Positions 10,231 through 21,206 of a stretch of DNA of 64,000 nucleotides are shown in pieces. A program made the position numbers and the translations under genes. The DNA comes from Tubulanus polymorphus. Its lineage: Eukaryota > Nemertea > Palaeonemertea > Tubulaniformes > Tubulanidae. Position 1 is the stretch's first letter. Each line of letters starts with the position of its first letter. Location of the stretch: positions 370,001-434,000 of the forward strand of contig NC_134029.1 of NCBI RefSeq assembly GCF_964204645.1, in the 5' to 3' direction. The notes beneath the pieces were generated by a model, which was not told the origin of the DNA, did not search any database, and saw only the letters and a program-made list of their open reading frames with translations.

Positions 10231-13128
10231 GTGAGTTACATCATCTCAACTCACAGGTGGCGCTACTTTACTATGAACATCAAGATTACAATCGTTACTG
10301 TGTCTCCTGCAGTGCGAGTTTTCACAGTGTGAATACCAGTCGTTCCCTACAACTTGTTTGTGGAACGACGGCTAGGTACTAGACTAGACTAGAGTTTTCA
10401 CAGTGTGAATACCAGTCGTTCCCTACAACTTGTTTGTGGAACGACGGCTAGGTACTAGACTAGACTAGAGTTTTCACAGTGTGAATACCAGTCGTTCCCT
10501 ACAACTTGTTTGTGGAACGACGGCTAGGTACTAGACTAGACTAGAGTTTTCACAATCTGAATACCAGTCGTTCCCTACAACTTGTTTGTGGAACGACGGC
10601 TAGGTACTAGACTAGACTAGAGTTTTCACAGTGTGAATTCCAGTCGTTCCCTACAACTTGTTTGTGGAACGACGGCTAGGTACTAGACTAGACTAGAGTT
10701 TTCACAGTGTGAATTCCAGTCGTTCCCTACAACTTGTTTGTGGAACGACGGCTAGGTACTAGACTAGACTAGAGTTTTCACAGTGTGAATACCAGTCGTT
10801 CCCTACAACTTGTTTGTGGAACGACGGCTAGGTACTAGACTAGACTAGAGTTTTCACAGTGTGAATACCAGTCGTTCCCTACAACTTGTTTGTGGAACGA
10901 CGGCTAGGTACTAGACTAGACTAGAGTTTTCACAGTGTGAATACCAGTCGTTCCCTACAACTTGTTTGTGGAACGACGGCTAGGTACTAGACTAGACTAG
11001 AGTTTTCACAGTGTGAATACCAGTCGTTCCCTACAACTTGTTTGTGGAACGACGGCTAGGTACTAGACTAGACTAGAGTTTTCACAGTGTGAATTCCAGT
11101 CGTTCCCTACAACTTGTTTGTGGAACGACGGCTAGGTACTAGACTAGACTAGAGTTTTCACAGTCTGAGTGTAGATGTTGTTGTTTATATTTTGTAGGTG
11201 AGTTTCAATATAGATGTAGTGAACCTGGTTGTGATTACAGCTGTCGTCAAAAACATTCATTACACACACATCTCATGAAACATACAGGTACTTATTACTG
11301 TACCCCTCAGCCTCCACTCAGCCTGGACCCTGCACCCCTCAGCCTCCACTCAGCCTGGACCCTGTACCCCTCAGCCTGGTCCCTACCCCTCACCCTTGAT
11401 TCTGTACCCCTCAGCCTGGTCCCTACCCCTCAGCCTTGACCCTGCACCCCTCAGCCTGGAACCTGGACCCCTCAGCCTTGACCCTGCACCCCTCAGCCTG
11501 GAACCTGGACCCCTCAGCCTTGACCCTGCACCCCTCAGCCTGGAACCGGGACCCTGCACCCCTCAGCCTCCACTCAGCCTGGTCCCTGTACCCCTCAGCC
11601 TGGTCCCTGTACCCCTCAGCCTGGACCCTGCACCCCTCAGCCTGGACCCTGTACCCCTCTCAGCCCGGACCCTGTACCCCATTCAGCCTGGAACCTGCAC
11701 CCCTCAGACTGGATACTGTACCCCTCAGCCTGGACCCTGCACCCCTCTCAGCCCGGACCCTGTACCCCATTCAGCCTGGAACCTGCACCCCTCAGCCTGG
11801 TCCCTGCACCCTTCAGACTGGATACTATACCCCTCAGACTGGATACTGTACCCCTCAGCCTGGACCCTGCACCCCTCAGCCTGGTCCCTGTACCCCTCAG
11901 CCTGGTCCCTGCACCCCTCAGCCTGGTCCCTGCACCCCTCAGACTGGATACTATACCCCTCAGACTGGATACTGTACCCCTCAGCCTGGACCCTGCACCC
12001 CTCAGCCTGGTCCCTGTACCCCTCAGACTGGATACTGTACCCCTCAGCCTCGAACCTGGACCCCTCAGCCTGGACCCTGTATCCCTCTCAGCCTGGACCC
12101 TGTATCCCTCTCAGCCTGGACCCTGCACCCCTCTCAGCCCCGACCCTGCACCCCTCAGCCTGGTCCCTGCACCCCTCAGACTGGATACTGTACCCCTCAG
12201 CCTGGTCCCTGCACCCCTCAGCCTGGTCCCTGCACCCCTCAGACTGGATACTGTACCTGTTCCCCCTCATCTTCCTGAGGGTTACAGTTGCTGATTTTTA
12301 CCCACTTTATCCGAAATGAAGTGAATTTCATTAAAATATTGAATGTATGTATTTTCAGGTGAAGCGATGAAATGTCCGGAATCGAGTTGTTCGTTTACAA
12401 CTCGTCATAAATCGAGTTTAAAATTACATATTAAACGCAAACACACGACGGAGACACGAGATAAAGTGAAACTGTTTAACTGCGCGATGTGTCAATATTC
12501 AACCGATCTAAAATCATATTACAATCGACACATGAAAAAACATCTGGGATTTAAAGATTTTAAATGTTCTCAATGTTCGTATACGGCTTCGAGTAAAGAC
12601 GCGATTCGAGTTCACACGAGAATTCACTCGAATTTACAGATTTATCAGTGCGAGTTCTGCGGTTATAGAACGAACTATAGTTCGGCTTTACGCGTTCATT
12701 TAATGGTTCATCGCGATATTAAACCGTGGATGTGTTCGATCTGCGATTATAAATCAGTCACGCGACAGAAAGTCAATCGCCACATCCGACAGCGTCATAA
12801 AAACATGGACGACGCGACTGCCGTTTTTGTAAAATCGGAATCGATTCATATTTCGACGCCGAGCGTCGAGACGAGTAACGAGGAGAAAATCGTGAAACTC
12901 GGGATTAGATACGAACAATCTGAGAGTGGAAACGCTACGGAATCTACAGATCAGTGTAAACTATTAGAGTATGAGGTTCGCGAAGATGAAGAGATTTGTA
13001 CTTTACAATGTTCACTGTGTAATTTCACTTGTCACTCTGATTCATCTTTAACTTTACATCAATTGAATTTTCATTCTAACGGTCACATACAAATAGTCGA
13101 CAATGATGAACATTTTACTCAGTTCTAG
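9417..13128 (+). CDS. C2H2 zinc-finger protein (three-exon gene)
   Basis: Likely a nuclear DNA-binding protein. Joining 9417-10230, 11198-11287 and 12359-13128 gives 557 aa in one frame; both introns split a glycine codon after the first base (G|GT). It has an N-terminal C2HC-like finger (about residues 8-28), an acidic linker with a run of Asp at about 106-110, and a basic stretch KTEKPRRRAISPESWAERAK (about 155-174). Ten C2H2 fingers follow: three in exon 1 (194-214, 224-244, 250-270), one in exon 2 and six in exon 3, the last isolated near the C-terminus. Many fingers have the CxxCxY/F...HxxxH form seen in ZFP64- and REST-type proteins, but I cannot assign an orthologue. The start is chosen because an in-frame TGA lies 18 nt upstream and the context is GCAATGG. 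Confidence 0.85.
10319..11170 (+). repeat. 76-bp minisatellite in zinc-finger intron 1
   Basis: Eleven full units of exactly 76 bp plus a partial one fill nearly the whole intron. Each unit has a 13-bp palindrome TTCACAGTGTGAA, an 8-bp inverted repeat GTCGTTCC...GGAACGAC around a 15-nt loop, and a CTAGACTAGACTAG run. Units are almost identical; one has CACAATCTG in place of CACAGTGTG. The array begins about 90 bp after the donor and ends about 30 bp before the next acceptor. Confidence 0.95.
11198..11287 (+). CDS. Zinc-finger gene, exon 2 (one finger)
   Basis: A 90-nt exon between TTTTGTAG and GTACTT. It encodes exactly one C2H2 finger with a four-residue spacing between the cysteines (CSEPGC ... 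HTHLMKH). It is bounded on both sides by a split Gly codon, so skipping it would keep the frame. Confidence 0.85.
11294..12262 (+). repeat. 21-bp C-rich minisatellite in zinc-finger intron 2
   Basis: About 45 units of about 21 bp, typified by CCCTGCACCCCTCAGCCTGG. Because 21 is a multiple of three, two forward frames stay open for about 300 and 280 codons (LSLDPAP-like and PSAWTLH-like repeats). They lie inside an intron and have no domain features, so I do not treat them as genes. Each unit holds a pyrimidine run ending in CAG that resembles a 3' splice site. Confidence 0.92.
12359..13128 (+). CDS. Zinc-finger gene, exon 3 (six fingers)
   Basis: The acceptor TATTTTCAG precedes GTGAAGCG. It encodes five consecutive fingers (CPESSC, CAMC, CSQC, CEFC, CSIC types), an acidic linker, and a last C2H2 finger starting CSLCNFTCHSDSSL. 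The stop is TAG at 13126-13128. It has more CpG and regular coding-like codon use than the flanking repeats. Confidence 0.9.
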
Positions 13129-13218
13129 TAAATAGTAATACCGGTAGTCAAATGTGTGTGTTTAAGGGTTTTGTTGCTCAAGTAACTGTTCATCGATCTT
13201 TCATTTTGTAAAAATTAG

Positions 13219-13224
13219 AATAAA
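13219..13224 (+). terminator. Polyadenylation signal AATAAA of zinc-finger gene
   Basis: The canonical AATAAA hexamer lies about 90 bp after the zinc-finger stop codon, followed by a T-rich stretch (about 13226-13262). This implies a short 3'UTR. Confidence 0.6.
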
Positions 13225-13454
13225 CATGTTTTCCTGAAGTTATGAGTCATTGATTTTTGTTCTCATCCTTTGTTTTCATCCTCTATTCAGCATCAGGACA
13301 TCTTGGACCCCTGTACATCCTTTATTCAGTATCAGGACCACTCTGAATCAATATCAGTAATTACTGGTTCCCGAACCCAGGACACCCTGTACATCCTCTA
13401 TTCAGCATCTCTGAATCAGTAACAGTAATTACTTTTGTTAGGATATCAACATTT

Positions 13455-13632
13455 ACCGTACGGTGCTGCCTCTATGCACATCGTTAGCGGGATTTTCATA
13501 CACTAACCTTAGTCAACTCTGGCAAGCTAGGGTTTCGGAGTATAACTGGATAGCACGTCGATTGCCAGAGTTGACTTTAGTTAGTGTATGTAAATCCCGC
13601 TTACGATGAGTATAGCGGCAGCACCGTACGGC
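13455..13632. mobile_element. 178-bp inverted-repeat element, copy 1
   Basis: A MITE-like element starting ACCGTACGGTGCTGCC and ending with its complement. The arms are about 75 bp and contain CATCGTTAGCGGGATTT, CATACACTAAC and GTCAACT. The centre is about 30 bp (GCTAGGGTTTCGGAGTATAA). No coding capacity. The right end differs slightly from the other copies. Confidence 0.85.
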
Positions 13633-13711
13633 CTCTGAACATCCTCTATTCAGTATTAGGATCTATCTGAATCAGTATCAGTAATTACGTTTGTTAGGAT
13701 ATCAATATTTT

Positions 13712-13889
13712 ACCGTACGGTGCTGCCTCTATGCTCATCGTTAGCGGGATTTCCATACACTAACGTTAGTCAACTGTGGCAAGCTAGGGTTACGGAGTAT
13801 AACTGGACAACATGTCGATTGCCAGAGTTGACTTTAGTTAGTGTATGGAAATCCCGCTAACGATGAGTATAGCGGCAGCACCGTACGGT
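13712..13889. mobile_element. 178-bp inverted-repeat element, copy 2
   Basis: Same length, arms and centre as copy 1, with a few substitutions. The left flank TTAGGATATCAATATTTT is shared with copies 3-5, so the copies spread together with flanking DNA and not by independent insertion. Confidence 0.85.
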
Positions 13890-15015
13890 CGGAACACTCA
13901 TGTACGTCCTCTATTCAGCATCAGGACCACCTGTGAATCAGTATCAGTTATTACTGGGTTCGAACCTGGGACGCCCCCGTCTATTTTTCATTCAGCATCA
14001 GGACAACTTGGACCACTACTGGGTTTGAACCCGGGACATCCTCTATTCAGCATCAGGACAACTCTGAATCAGCATCAGTAATTTGGGTTTGAACCCGGGA
14101 CACCCCTGTACATCCTTTATTCAGCATCACGACCACTCTGAATCAGGAGCAGTAGTAACTGGTTCTCGAACCCGGAACACCCCTGTACTTCCTCTATTCA
14201 GCATCAGGACCACTCTGAATCAGCATCAGTAATTTGGGTTTGAACCCGGGACACCCATGTACATCCTTTATTCAGCATCACGACCACTCTGAATCAGTAT
14301 CAGTGATTACTGGTTCTCGAACCCGGGACACCGCTGTACATCCTCTATTCAGCATCAGGACCACTCTGCATCAGTATCAGTAATTACTGGGTTTGAACCC
14401 GGGACACCCTGTACATCCTATATTAAGCATCAGTACCACTCTGAATCAGCATCAGTAATTTGGGTTTGAACCCGGGACACCCCTGCACATCCTTTATTCA
14501 GTATCAGGACCACTCTGAATCAGTACCCTAGTAATTACTGGTTCTCGAACCCGGGAAACCCTGTACATCCTATATTCAGCATCACGACCACTCTGAATCA
14601 GTATCAGTAATTACTGGGTTTGAACCCGGGACACCCTGTACATCCTATATAAAGCATCACGACCACTCTGAATCAGTATCAGTGATTACTGGTTCTTGAA
14701 CCCGGGACACCCTGTACATCCTCTATTAAGCATCAGTACCACTCTGAATCAGCATCAGTAATTCGGGTTTGAACCCGGGACACCCCTGCGCATCCTTTAT
14801 TCAGCATCACGACCACTCTGAATCAGTATCAGTAATTTGGGTTTGAACCCGGGACACCCCTGCACATCTTTTATTCAGTATCAGGACCACTCTGAATGAG
14901 TATCAGTAATTACAGGGTTCGAACCCGGGACACCCCCTGTACATCCTCTATTCAGTATTAGGATCTATCTGAATCAGTATCAGTAATTACGTTTTTGTTA
15001 GGATATCAATATTTT

Positions 15016-15193
15016 ACCGTACTGTGCTGCCTCTATGCTCATCGTTAGCGGGATTTTCATACACTAACGTTAGTCAACTGTGGCAAGCTAGGGTAACGGG
15101 GTATAACTGGACAACATATCGATTGCCAGAGTTGACTTTAGTTAGTGTATGGAAATCCCGCTAACGATGAGTATAGCGGCAGCACCGTACGGT
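15016..15193. mobile_element. 178-bp inverted-repeat element, copy 3
   Basis: Same element. The left end has one change (ACCGTACTGTGC). It is followed by GGAACACTCATGTACATCC, as are copies 4 and 5. It opens a 1,043-bp block that is repeated starting at copy 5. Confidence 0.85.
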
Positions 15194-15717
15194 CGGAACA
15201 CTCATGTACATCCTCTATTCAGCATCAGGACCACTCTGAATCAATATCAGTAATTACTGGGTTCGAACCCGGGACACCCCTGTACATCCTCTATTCAGCA
15301 TCAGGACCACCTGTGAATCAGTATCAGTTATTACTGGGTTCGAACCTGGGACGCCCCCGTTCATCTTTCATTCAGCATCAGGACAACTTGGACCACTACT
15401 GGGTTTAAACCCGGGACATCCTCTATTCAGCATCAGGACAACTCTGAGTATCAGTAATTACTGATTCTCGAACCCGGAACACCCCTGTACATCCTCTATC
15501 CAGCATCAGTACCACTCTGAATCAGCATCAGTAATTACTGGTTCTCGAACCCGGAACACCCCTGTACTTCCTCTATTCAGCATCAGGACCACTCTGAATC
15601 AGCATCAGTAATTACTGGGTTCGAACCCGGGACACCCCCTGTACATCCTCTATTCAGTATTAGGATCTATCTGAATCAGTATCAGTAATTACGTTTTTGT
15701 TAGGATATCAATATTTT

Positions 15718-15895
15718 ACCGTACTGTGCTGCCTCTATGCTCATCGTTAGCGGGATTTTCATACACTAACGTAAGTCAACTGTGGCAAGCTAGGGTAACG
15801 GAGTATAACTGGACAACATATCGATTGCCAGAGTTGACTTTAGTTAGTGTATGGAAATCCCGCTAACGATGAGTATAGCGGCAGCACCGTACGGT
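15718..15895. mobile_element. 178-bp inverted-repeat element, copy 4
   Basis: Same element and length, with ACCGTACTGTGC at the left end as in copy 3 and a CGTAAG variant in the left arm. Confidence 0.85.
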
Positions 15896-16058
15896 CGGAA
15901 CACTCATGTACATCCTCTATTCAGCATCAGGACCACTCTGAATCAATATCAGTAATTACAGGGTTCGAACCCGGGACACCCCGGTACATCCTCTATTCAG
16001 TATTAGGATCTATCTGAATCAGTATCAGTAATTACGTTTGTTAGGATATCAATATTTT

Positions 16059-16236
16059 ACCGTACGGTGCTGCCTCTATGCTCATCGTTAGCGGGATTTT
16101 CATACACTAACGTTAGTCAACTGTGGCAAGCTAGGGTAACGGGGTATAACTGGACAACATATCGATTGCCAGAGTTGACTTTAGTTAGTGTATGGAAATC
16201 CCGCTAACGATGAGTATAGCGGCAGCACCGTACGGT
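16059..16236. mobile_element. 178-bp inverted-repeat element, copy 5
   Basis: Same element. It and the following satellite DNA match copy 3 and its downstream DNA almost exactly at an offset of 1,043 bp, which shows a recent tandem duplication. Confidence 0.85.
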
Positions 16237-16905
16237 CGGAACACTCATGTACATCCTCTATTCAGCATCAGGACCACTCTGAATCAATATCAGTAATTAC
16301 TGGGTTCGAACCCGGGACACCCCTGTACATCCTCTATTCAGCATCAGGACCACCTGTGAATCAGTATCAGTTATTACTGGGTTCGAACCTGGGACGCCCC
16401 CGTTCATCTTTCATTCAGCATCAGGACAACTTGGACCACTACTGGGTTTAAACCCGGGACATCCTCTATTCAGCATCAGGACAACTCTGAGTATCAGTAA
16501 TTACTGATTCTCGAACCCGGAACACCCCTGTACATCCTCTATCCAGCATCAGTACCACTCTGAATCAGCATCAGTAATTACTGGTTCTCGAACCCGGAAC
16601 ACCCCTGTACTTCCTCTATTCAGCATCAGGACCACTCTGAATCAGCATCAGTAATTTGAGTTTGAATCCGGGACACCCCTGTACATCCTTTATTCAGCAT
16701 CAGGACCACTTTGAATCAGTATCAGCAATTACTGGGTTTGAACCCGGGATACCCCTGTACATCCTCTATTCAGCATCAGGACCACTCTGAATCAGTATCC
16801 GTAATTATCGGGTTCGTACCCGAGACACCCCTGTACATCCTCTATTCAGGATCTCTCTGAATCAGTCAGTATCAGTAATTACTTTTGTTAGGATATCAAC
16901 ATTTT

Positions 16906-17083
16906 ACTGTACGGTCCTGCCTCTATGCTCATCGTTAGCGGGATTTTCATACACTAACGTTAGTCAACCCTGGCAAGCTAGGGTTACGGAGTATAACTGG
17001 ACAGCAAGTCGATTGCCAGAGTTAACTTTAGTTAGTGTATGAAAATCCCGCTAACGATGAGTATAGTGGCAGCACCGTACGGT
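16906..17083. mobile_element. 178-bp inverted-repeat element, copy 6
   Basis: The most diverged copy at its left end (ACTGTACGGTCCTGCC), but the same length and arms. It marks the right border of the satellite field. Confidence 0.85.
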
Positions 17084-19165
17084 CGGGACACTCATACATA
17101 TCCTCTATTCAGCATCAGGACCACTCTGAATCAGTACCAGTAATTACAGAGATATACAGCTGTGGGATCGATGGTTAGGGGGTTGTAGGGATGGAGGGAA
17201 TTTGGTCGCTTCCAGTTTACATAGGAAATCCAGAATTATTGAAGAAATAACAAAGGAAAACTTTCTATAGATTTATCATCACTTTTAATTCATTGATCTT
17301 TCGTAAAAAAAATGTTTACAGCTAATTTTCCTGCACGGAACAGTTTTAAATCTGGTCACAAACAGCAGTTTTTATCATATCCAGAATTCAGATTTACATT
17401 ATTTTTCTGTTTTGTTTGCGTTTTAATGACTTCAGTAGAAAATGCTCAATTCTAGTTAAGTATTCATTTTCATCTGTACAATTCGATTTCAAAAATACTA
17501 TGATTAATCGTGTTCTACGAGGACTAAAAGTTATTTCGAATGTGTAAAGATAAATAATGAATTAATACTGACCGATCTTTGGTCATGAGAGACAAATTAC
17601 ACCATTGAGGTACGGATGAATACTGAGAGAGTAAGGAATTCTGAGAAAAATCTGACACAAATTTCAAGCATTTTGACATCAACTCAGAACTACTGCACAT
17701 AGCCTCCACATCTGAAAATCAGCCCACTATCGGATAATCTGTACCCTACCCTCGAGACAATCGCCATCCATACAAAAACTGATCCAAAAACACTTCACCA
17801 GGTTTCATCTCTGGACCGGAAGCAGCAGTTCCATTTGAAAATTGATTACATTTTTTACCTGACCACAGACAGCAATCGGATCATTCAGACTTTACCCATC
17901 GAATAGTGATTGTCTGAGGAGGTGCAACTGATTGACGGGCTGCATCAAATAGATGTCTTTTTGTCTCAATTCAACCCTCAAACTGAATCAGACTCTTCTC
18001 AAAGGTGGCAGAATCGAAACTGACTAGAATTAAAGATAGGAACTACTTTAATAACTGTGCAAACTGAACATTACTTTCAAGTCGAAGCTGACCTTGGTTT
18101 TCTAACTAATCTAACGAATAATTTTCTTTACAAAATAAGACAATTCCTTAAATAATCGGTTAGTATTAAATATGAATTAAAAAGTAAACCATGGTTTCTA
18201 GAATCCACCGGGAACCCAGTTGTGTCGATATGAAACTCTAAACCAGTGTTGATGTATATATATATCCTGACATGCAGTGCATAAAATACTATAAACCAGT
18301 TCAAAAATATAATTAACGTTAAGAATACACATTCAACTGATGATAACTCGAATCACTAGATGCTGAGAAATAGCCCCTAAAATGAAAGCCTAAATGAGGA
18401 GGTGTCGACGAGAAGAGAAACCTCCTTTAAACTGGTCACTAATTTAACTAAAGGACTAAATTGCCATTAGTCTCTCCCTATTCGAAGGATCCAGTGGTCA
18501 ATAATACTAGATCGGAATAAACTGCCAGATAATATCATTTACTTTGATACAACTGAGTAGTTTAAGGCCCAGTAAACGAAACCAGTTAATAACACTAACA
18601 CATGACAGAGAAATTTGCCTAAGAAAAATTTCTAACCAAAGATCTTGTCACGAACGAAACATGTACAATGTATTCTAAAATTCTTCATAATAAATGTGTA
18701 GGAGTGTTTTATATTTAGGCTTACAATAATTATAGAGGCTGTTTCTAAACTTTCACAAATATTTCAAGAGCGATTTAAGAATTAGGACAAATCAGTTTCA
18801 AAAACTAATACGATCGAAACTTCACCTTGTTTGACACCCTTCTTCAATATCTGGGGTTGATAGATCGAGGGTTCACTGATAAATGTCCTAATTAATAATC
18901 ACAAGGAAATCAAATCACCCTAGAAATGGAGACACATATACCCCTGTCTGAGGCTGTTCAGAAACTATGTACACGGCCGGATGGGAGATCAGTTAAAAAT
19001 TCCCCACTGGTCGAATAGCAGGTGATAATCAGCAAATTTAGTGTACATACAATTCATGAACAACCCCTTACAGGACACCAAACCACAACTGTTTGAAAAA
19101 GACAGAATCTTTTTATCACAAAATGCAGATCACATTCAACCAGTAAAATCAATGATAAATCAATG

Positions 19166-19167
<2 letters not shown>

Positions 19168-19200
<33 letters not shown>
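19168..19200. repeat. (AAT)n microsatellite
   Basis: About ten uninterrupted AAT/TAA units. Confidence 0.95.
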
Positions 19201-19201
<1 letters not shown>

Positions 19202-19523
19202 TAAACTTAACATATTTCATGAATGGATATAAATTATATTTGAAACGATATTTACAGTTTTTATTGATATTGATATTTATGAGAGGCACTGATATTGCTG
19301 GTTCGATCATCCATTCAAGTTCATATGGAAATACTGGATGATTTTTACACAGACAGGAAGCAAAGTTTGTCGAAATGAAGCCAAAGTTACCATAGAAACA
19401 TCATCAGGCACATATTTGGAACTTGATAGTAATGTATGTATCGATCTGCAGCCTCAAACCAGCCACTTCCCTAAAGACAATCGCAACAATTCACTATGAA
19501 ATCTGTATGCTGCTAAAACGTCT

Positions 19524-19646
19524 GGGGCTGGTTCCACAGTGGAGACTTAAGTCATGGATATTGGTCTTATGTTGTTAGATTGGCTATAGAACTAACATGG
19601 TCTTAGACTGGTCTTAAGTCTAAGCCAAGACTATGGAACCGGCCCC
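19524..19646. mobile_element. Small inverted-repeat element (MITE-like), 123 bp
   Basis: The ends GGGGCTGGTTCCACAGT and its near-complement (ACTATGGAACCGGCCCC) form terminal inverted repeats of about 17 bp. Inside, GACTTAAG and CTTAAGTC extend the symmetry. No coding capacity. Superfamily not assigned because no clear target-site duplication is visible. Confidence 0.65.
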
Positions 19647-21140
19647 TGGTGTTTGTAGTCCATTTACAATTGAAGATGTCTCAGATGAAGCACTGAACCC
19701 ATGTGTGGACAATCAGATGGTGCTTTATCGAATGGCTGAGAGGCAAGGGGCTTGTTGAGGGAGGGCTGCAGATTGATAACAACTAATTCTTAAGCATATA
19801 TTCCACAGTGAAAGGAGAGTTTACATCATTTGTTTGTTTTATAATTTGAAAGACATTGAGCTTTGAAGGAATGTTTCATCATTAATTAATAATACAGTAA
19901 TTTCCGCTGATGATGATTATATTTACACAGATTCCTGATTGGCACAACTGTTAAACAAACACACACAAAATCAGAGATGAGACACGTGAACACCTGGAGA
20001 CACCTGGGACCAGGAGACACCCAGTCCTACAACCACCCAGGCATAAACACAGTCTAATTCAGTGATATTTTTACAGTTATGAAAGAGTGATGAACTGTAC
20101 AAGTTGTATATAATGTAAAGATCAGTGTGGAATTCAGGGACTCAGTTACAGTCAAGCTCTTTTCTATTCTATTTCAATCCAATATTATTTACCGAAGTCC
20201 ACTATTCTGTGTCCGACCCATAGACGATCATTGATATAATCATCAATAAATGGGTGGGAATTTCTTAGCCTCAGTTCAAACTGACCGATTGAATGTTACT
20301 GAGTAGAACAGTTTTACTGCCTTTTAACCAATCACGATTCGGTATGAATTAAAATATGCAAATGAGATAAATCCATAAAACCCAGTTATAATTAGCATCA
20401 AGTAGAATTATCCGCATTGGTAAAATTATAATTATTGATTATATTTCTGGGAATTAAAATAGACCCGCCACAAATATATATTATACCTGTTGCTAGGTTG
20501 GATAGAATGTGGAATGGTTTTTAAATAGTTTTTGTTGATATTCTCGAGAAGTTTTCGATTCATGTTTTGGCACATTATCATTCATTATTTGGTAACAACT
20601 CAGTTAAAACTGGTTCTTTATGAAACTAAAACTAGACTAAAATCGATCAGAAACTGAAGTTAAATTCAACGAGGATCAACATTTAAATCACAACTTCAAA
20701 AAAAATGGATGGCTCCGATATTTTACTCGAACACAGAAATGGAATAAACGATCAAAGTTCAACTTTTAAATCGGTTAAAAACAACTGCTACAAAACAATC
20801 AAATAACCATCAATAATTCGAACTCAATTATTGCGGAGAATATTTCAAATATTTACATTTTTTTCATAGTATAACGAATAAAATATTAACGCGTGATATA
20901 AAAGTCAACAATTAAATATCCTAAACCCCCGACGACTTATTTATCAATGATACTAAAAAATACCATGCAAAAAAGTGCATAATTGTATCTATCGGAATAA
21001 TTATCTATCGTACGCACGTAGAGATATATCAGTTTCCATAGAAACTGCAACAATGTGATGTTGAATTGCGGTGGAATCACCGTGGAAGCTTGACTAGAAT
21101 AATTGAATATCTCGTATCCTGCCGACGGTAATTACAGGAA

Positions 21141-21206
21141 TCAGCTGCGTTTCTTTTTACCCGGAGGAGTGTTTCCAAAATCTGGACGCAATTCACGGTA
21201 CATCAA
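21141..21206 (-). CDS. Mctp: MCTP last coding exon
   Basis: After TTGTTTCAG it reads [21 protein letters not shown] and stops at TGA (21141-21143). A short basic C-terminus like the YxELKP...K-rich tail of other MCTPs. Its acceptor region is repeated three times (see 21201-21330). Confidence 0.93.
   Translation of the reverse strand: MMYRELRPDFGNTPPGKKKRS

Larger units (their letters stand above)
13260..17150. repeat. Satellite field, about 76-bp units with T-arm-like motif
   Basis: Diverged tandem units, each combining TACATCCTCTATTCAGCATC, AGGACCACTCTGAATCAGTA and ATTACTGGGTTCGAACCCGGG plus ACACCCC (each given in part). The TTCGAACCC core resembles a tRNA T-arm or pol III B box. The field is interrupted by six copies of a 178-bp inverted-repeat element. 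Part of it is duplicated with an offset of 1,043 bp. Open frames such as 15145-15408 and 16188-16451, which are identical, are repeat by-products. Confidence 0.9.
17150..21140. other. Non-coding region between convergent genes
   Basis: No supportable gene on either strand. It lies downstream of both the zinc-finger gene (+) and MCTP (-), so the right part may hold the MCTP 3'UTR. The MCTP polyadenylation site could not be fixed. It contains one small inverted-repeat element (19524-19646) and an (AAT)n microsatellite at about 19168-19200. Confidence 0.6.

Noticed and set aside
10231-10382. Extended C-terminus of zinc-finger exon 1 by read-through
   Set aside because: The frame continues into the intron repeat past a strong donor (ACCG|GTGAGT) that joins in phase to a perfect finger exon. 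At most it is an intron-retention product.
11396-12319. Long proline-rich open frames on the plus strand
   Set aside because: The 21-bp repeat keeps two frames open at once; the region lies between two well-defined splice sites of the zinc-finger gene.
15145-16451. Two identical 87-codon open frames as a duplicated gene
   Set aside because: They span the right arm of the inverted-repeat element and the satellite; identity comes from the 1,043-bp duplication.
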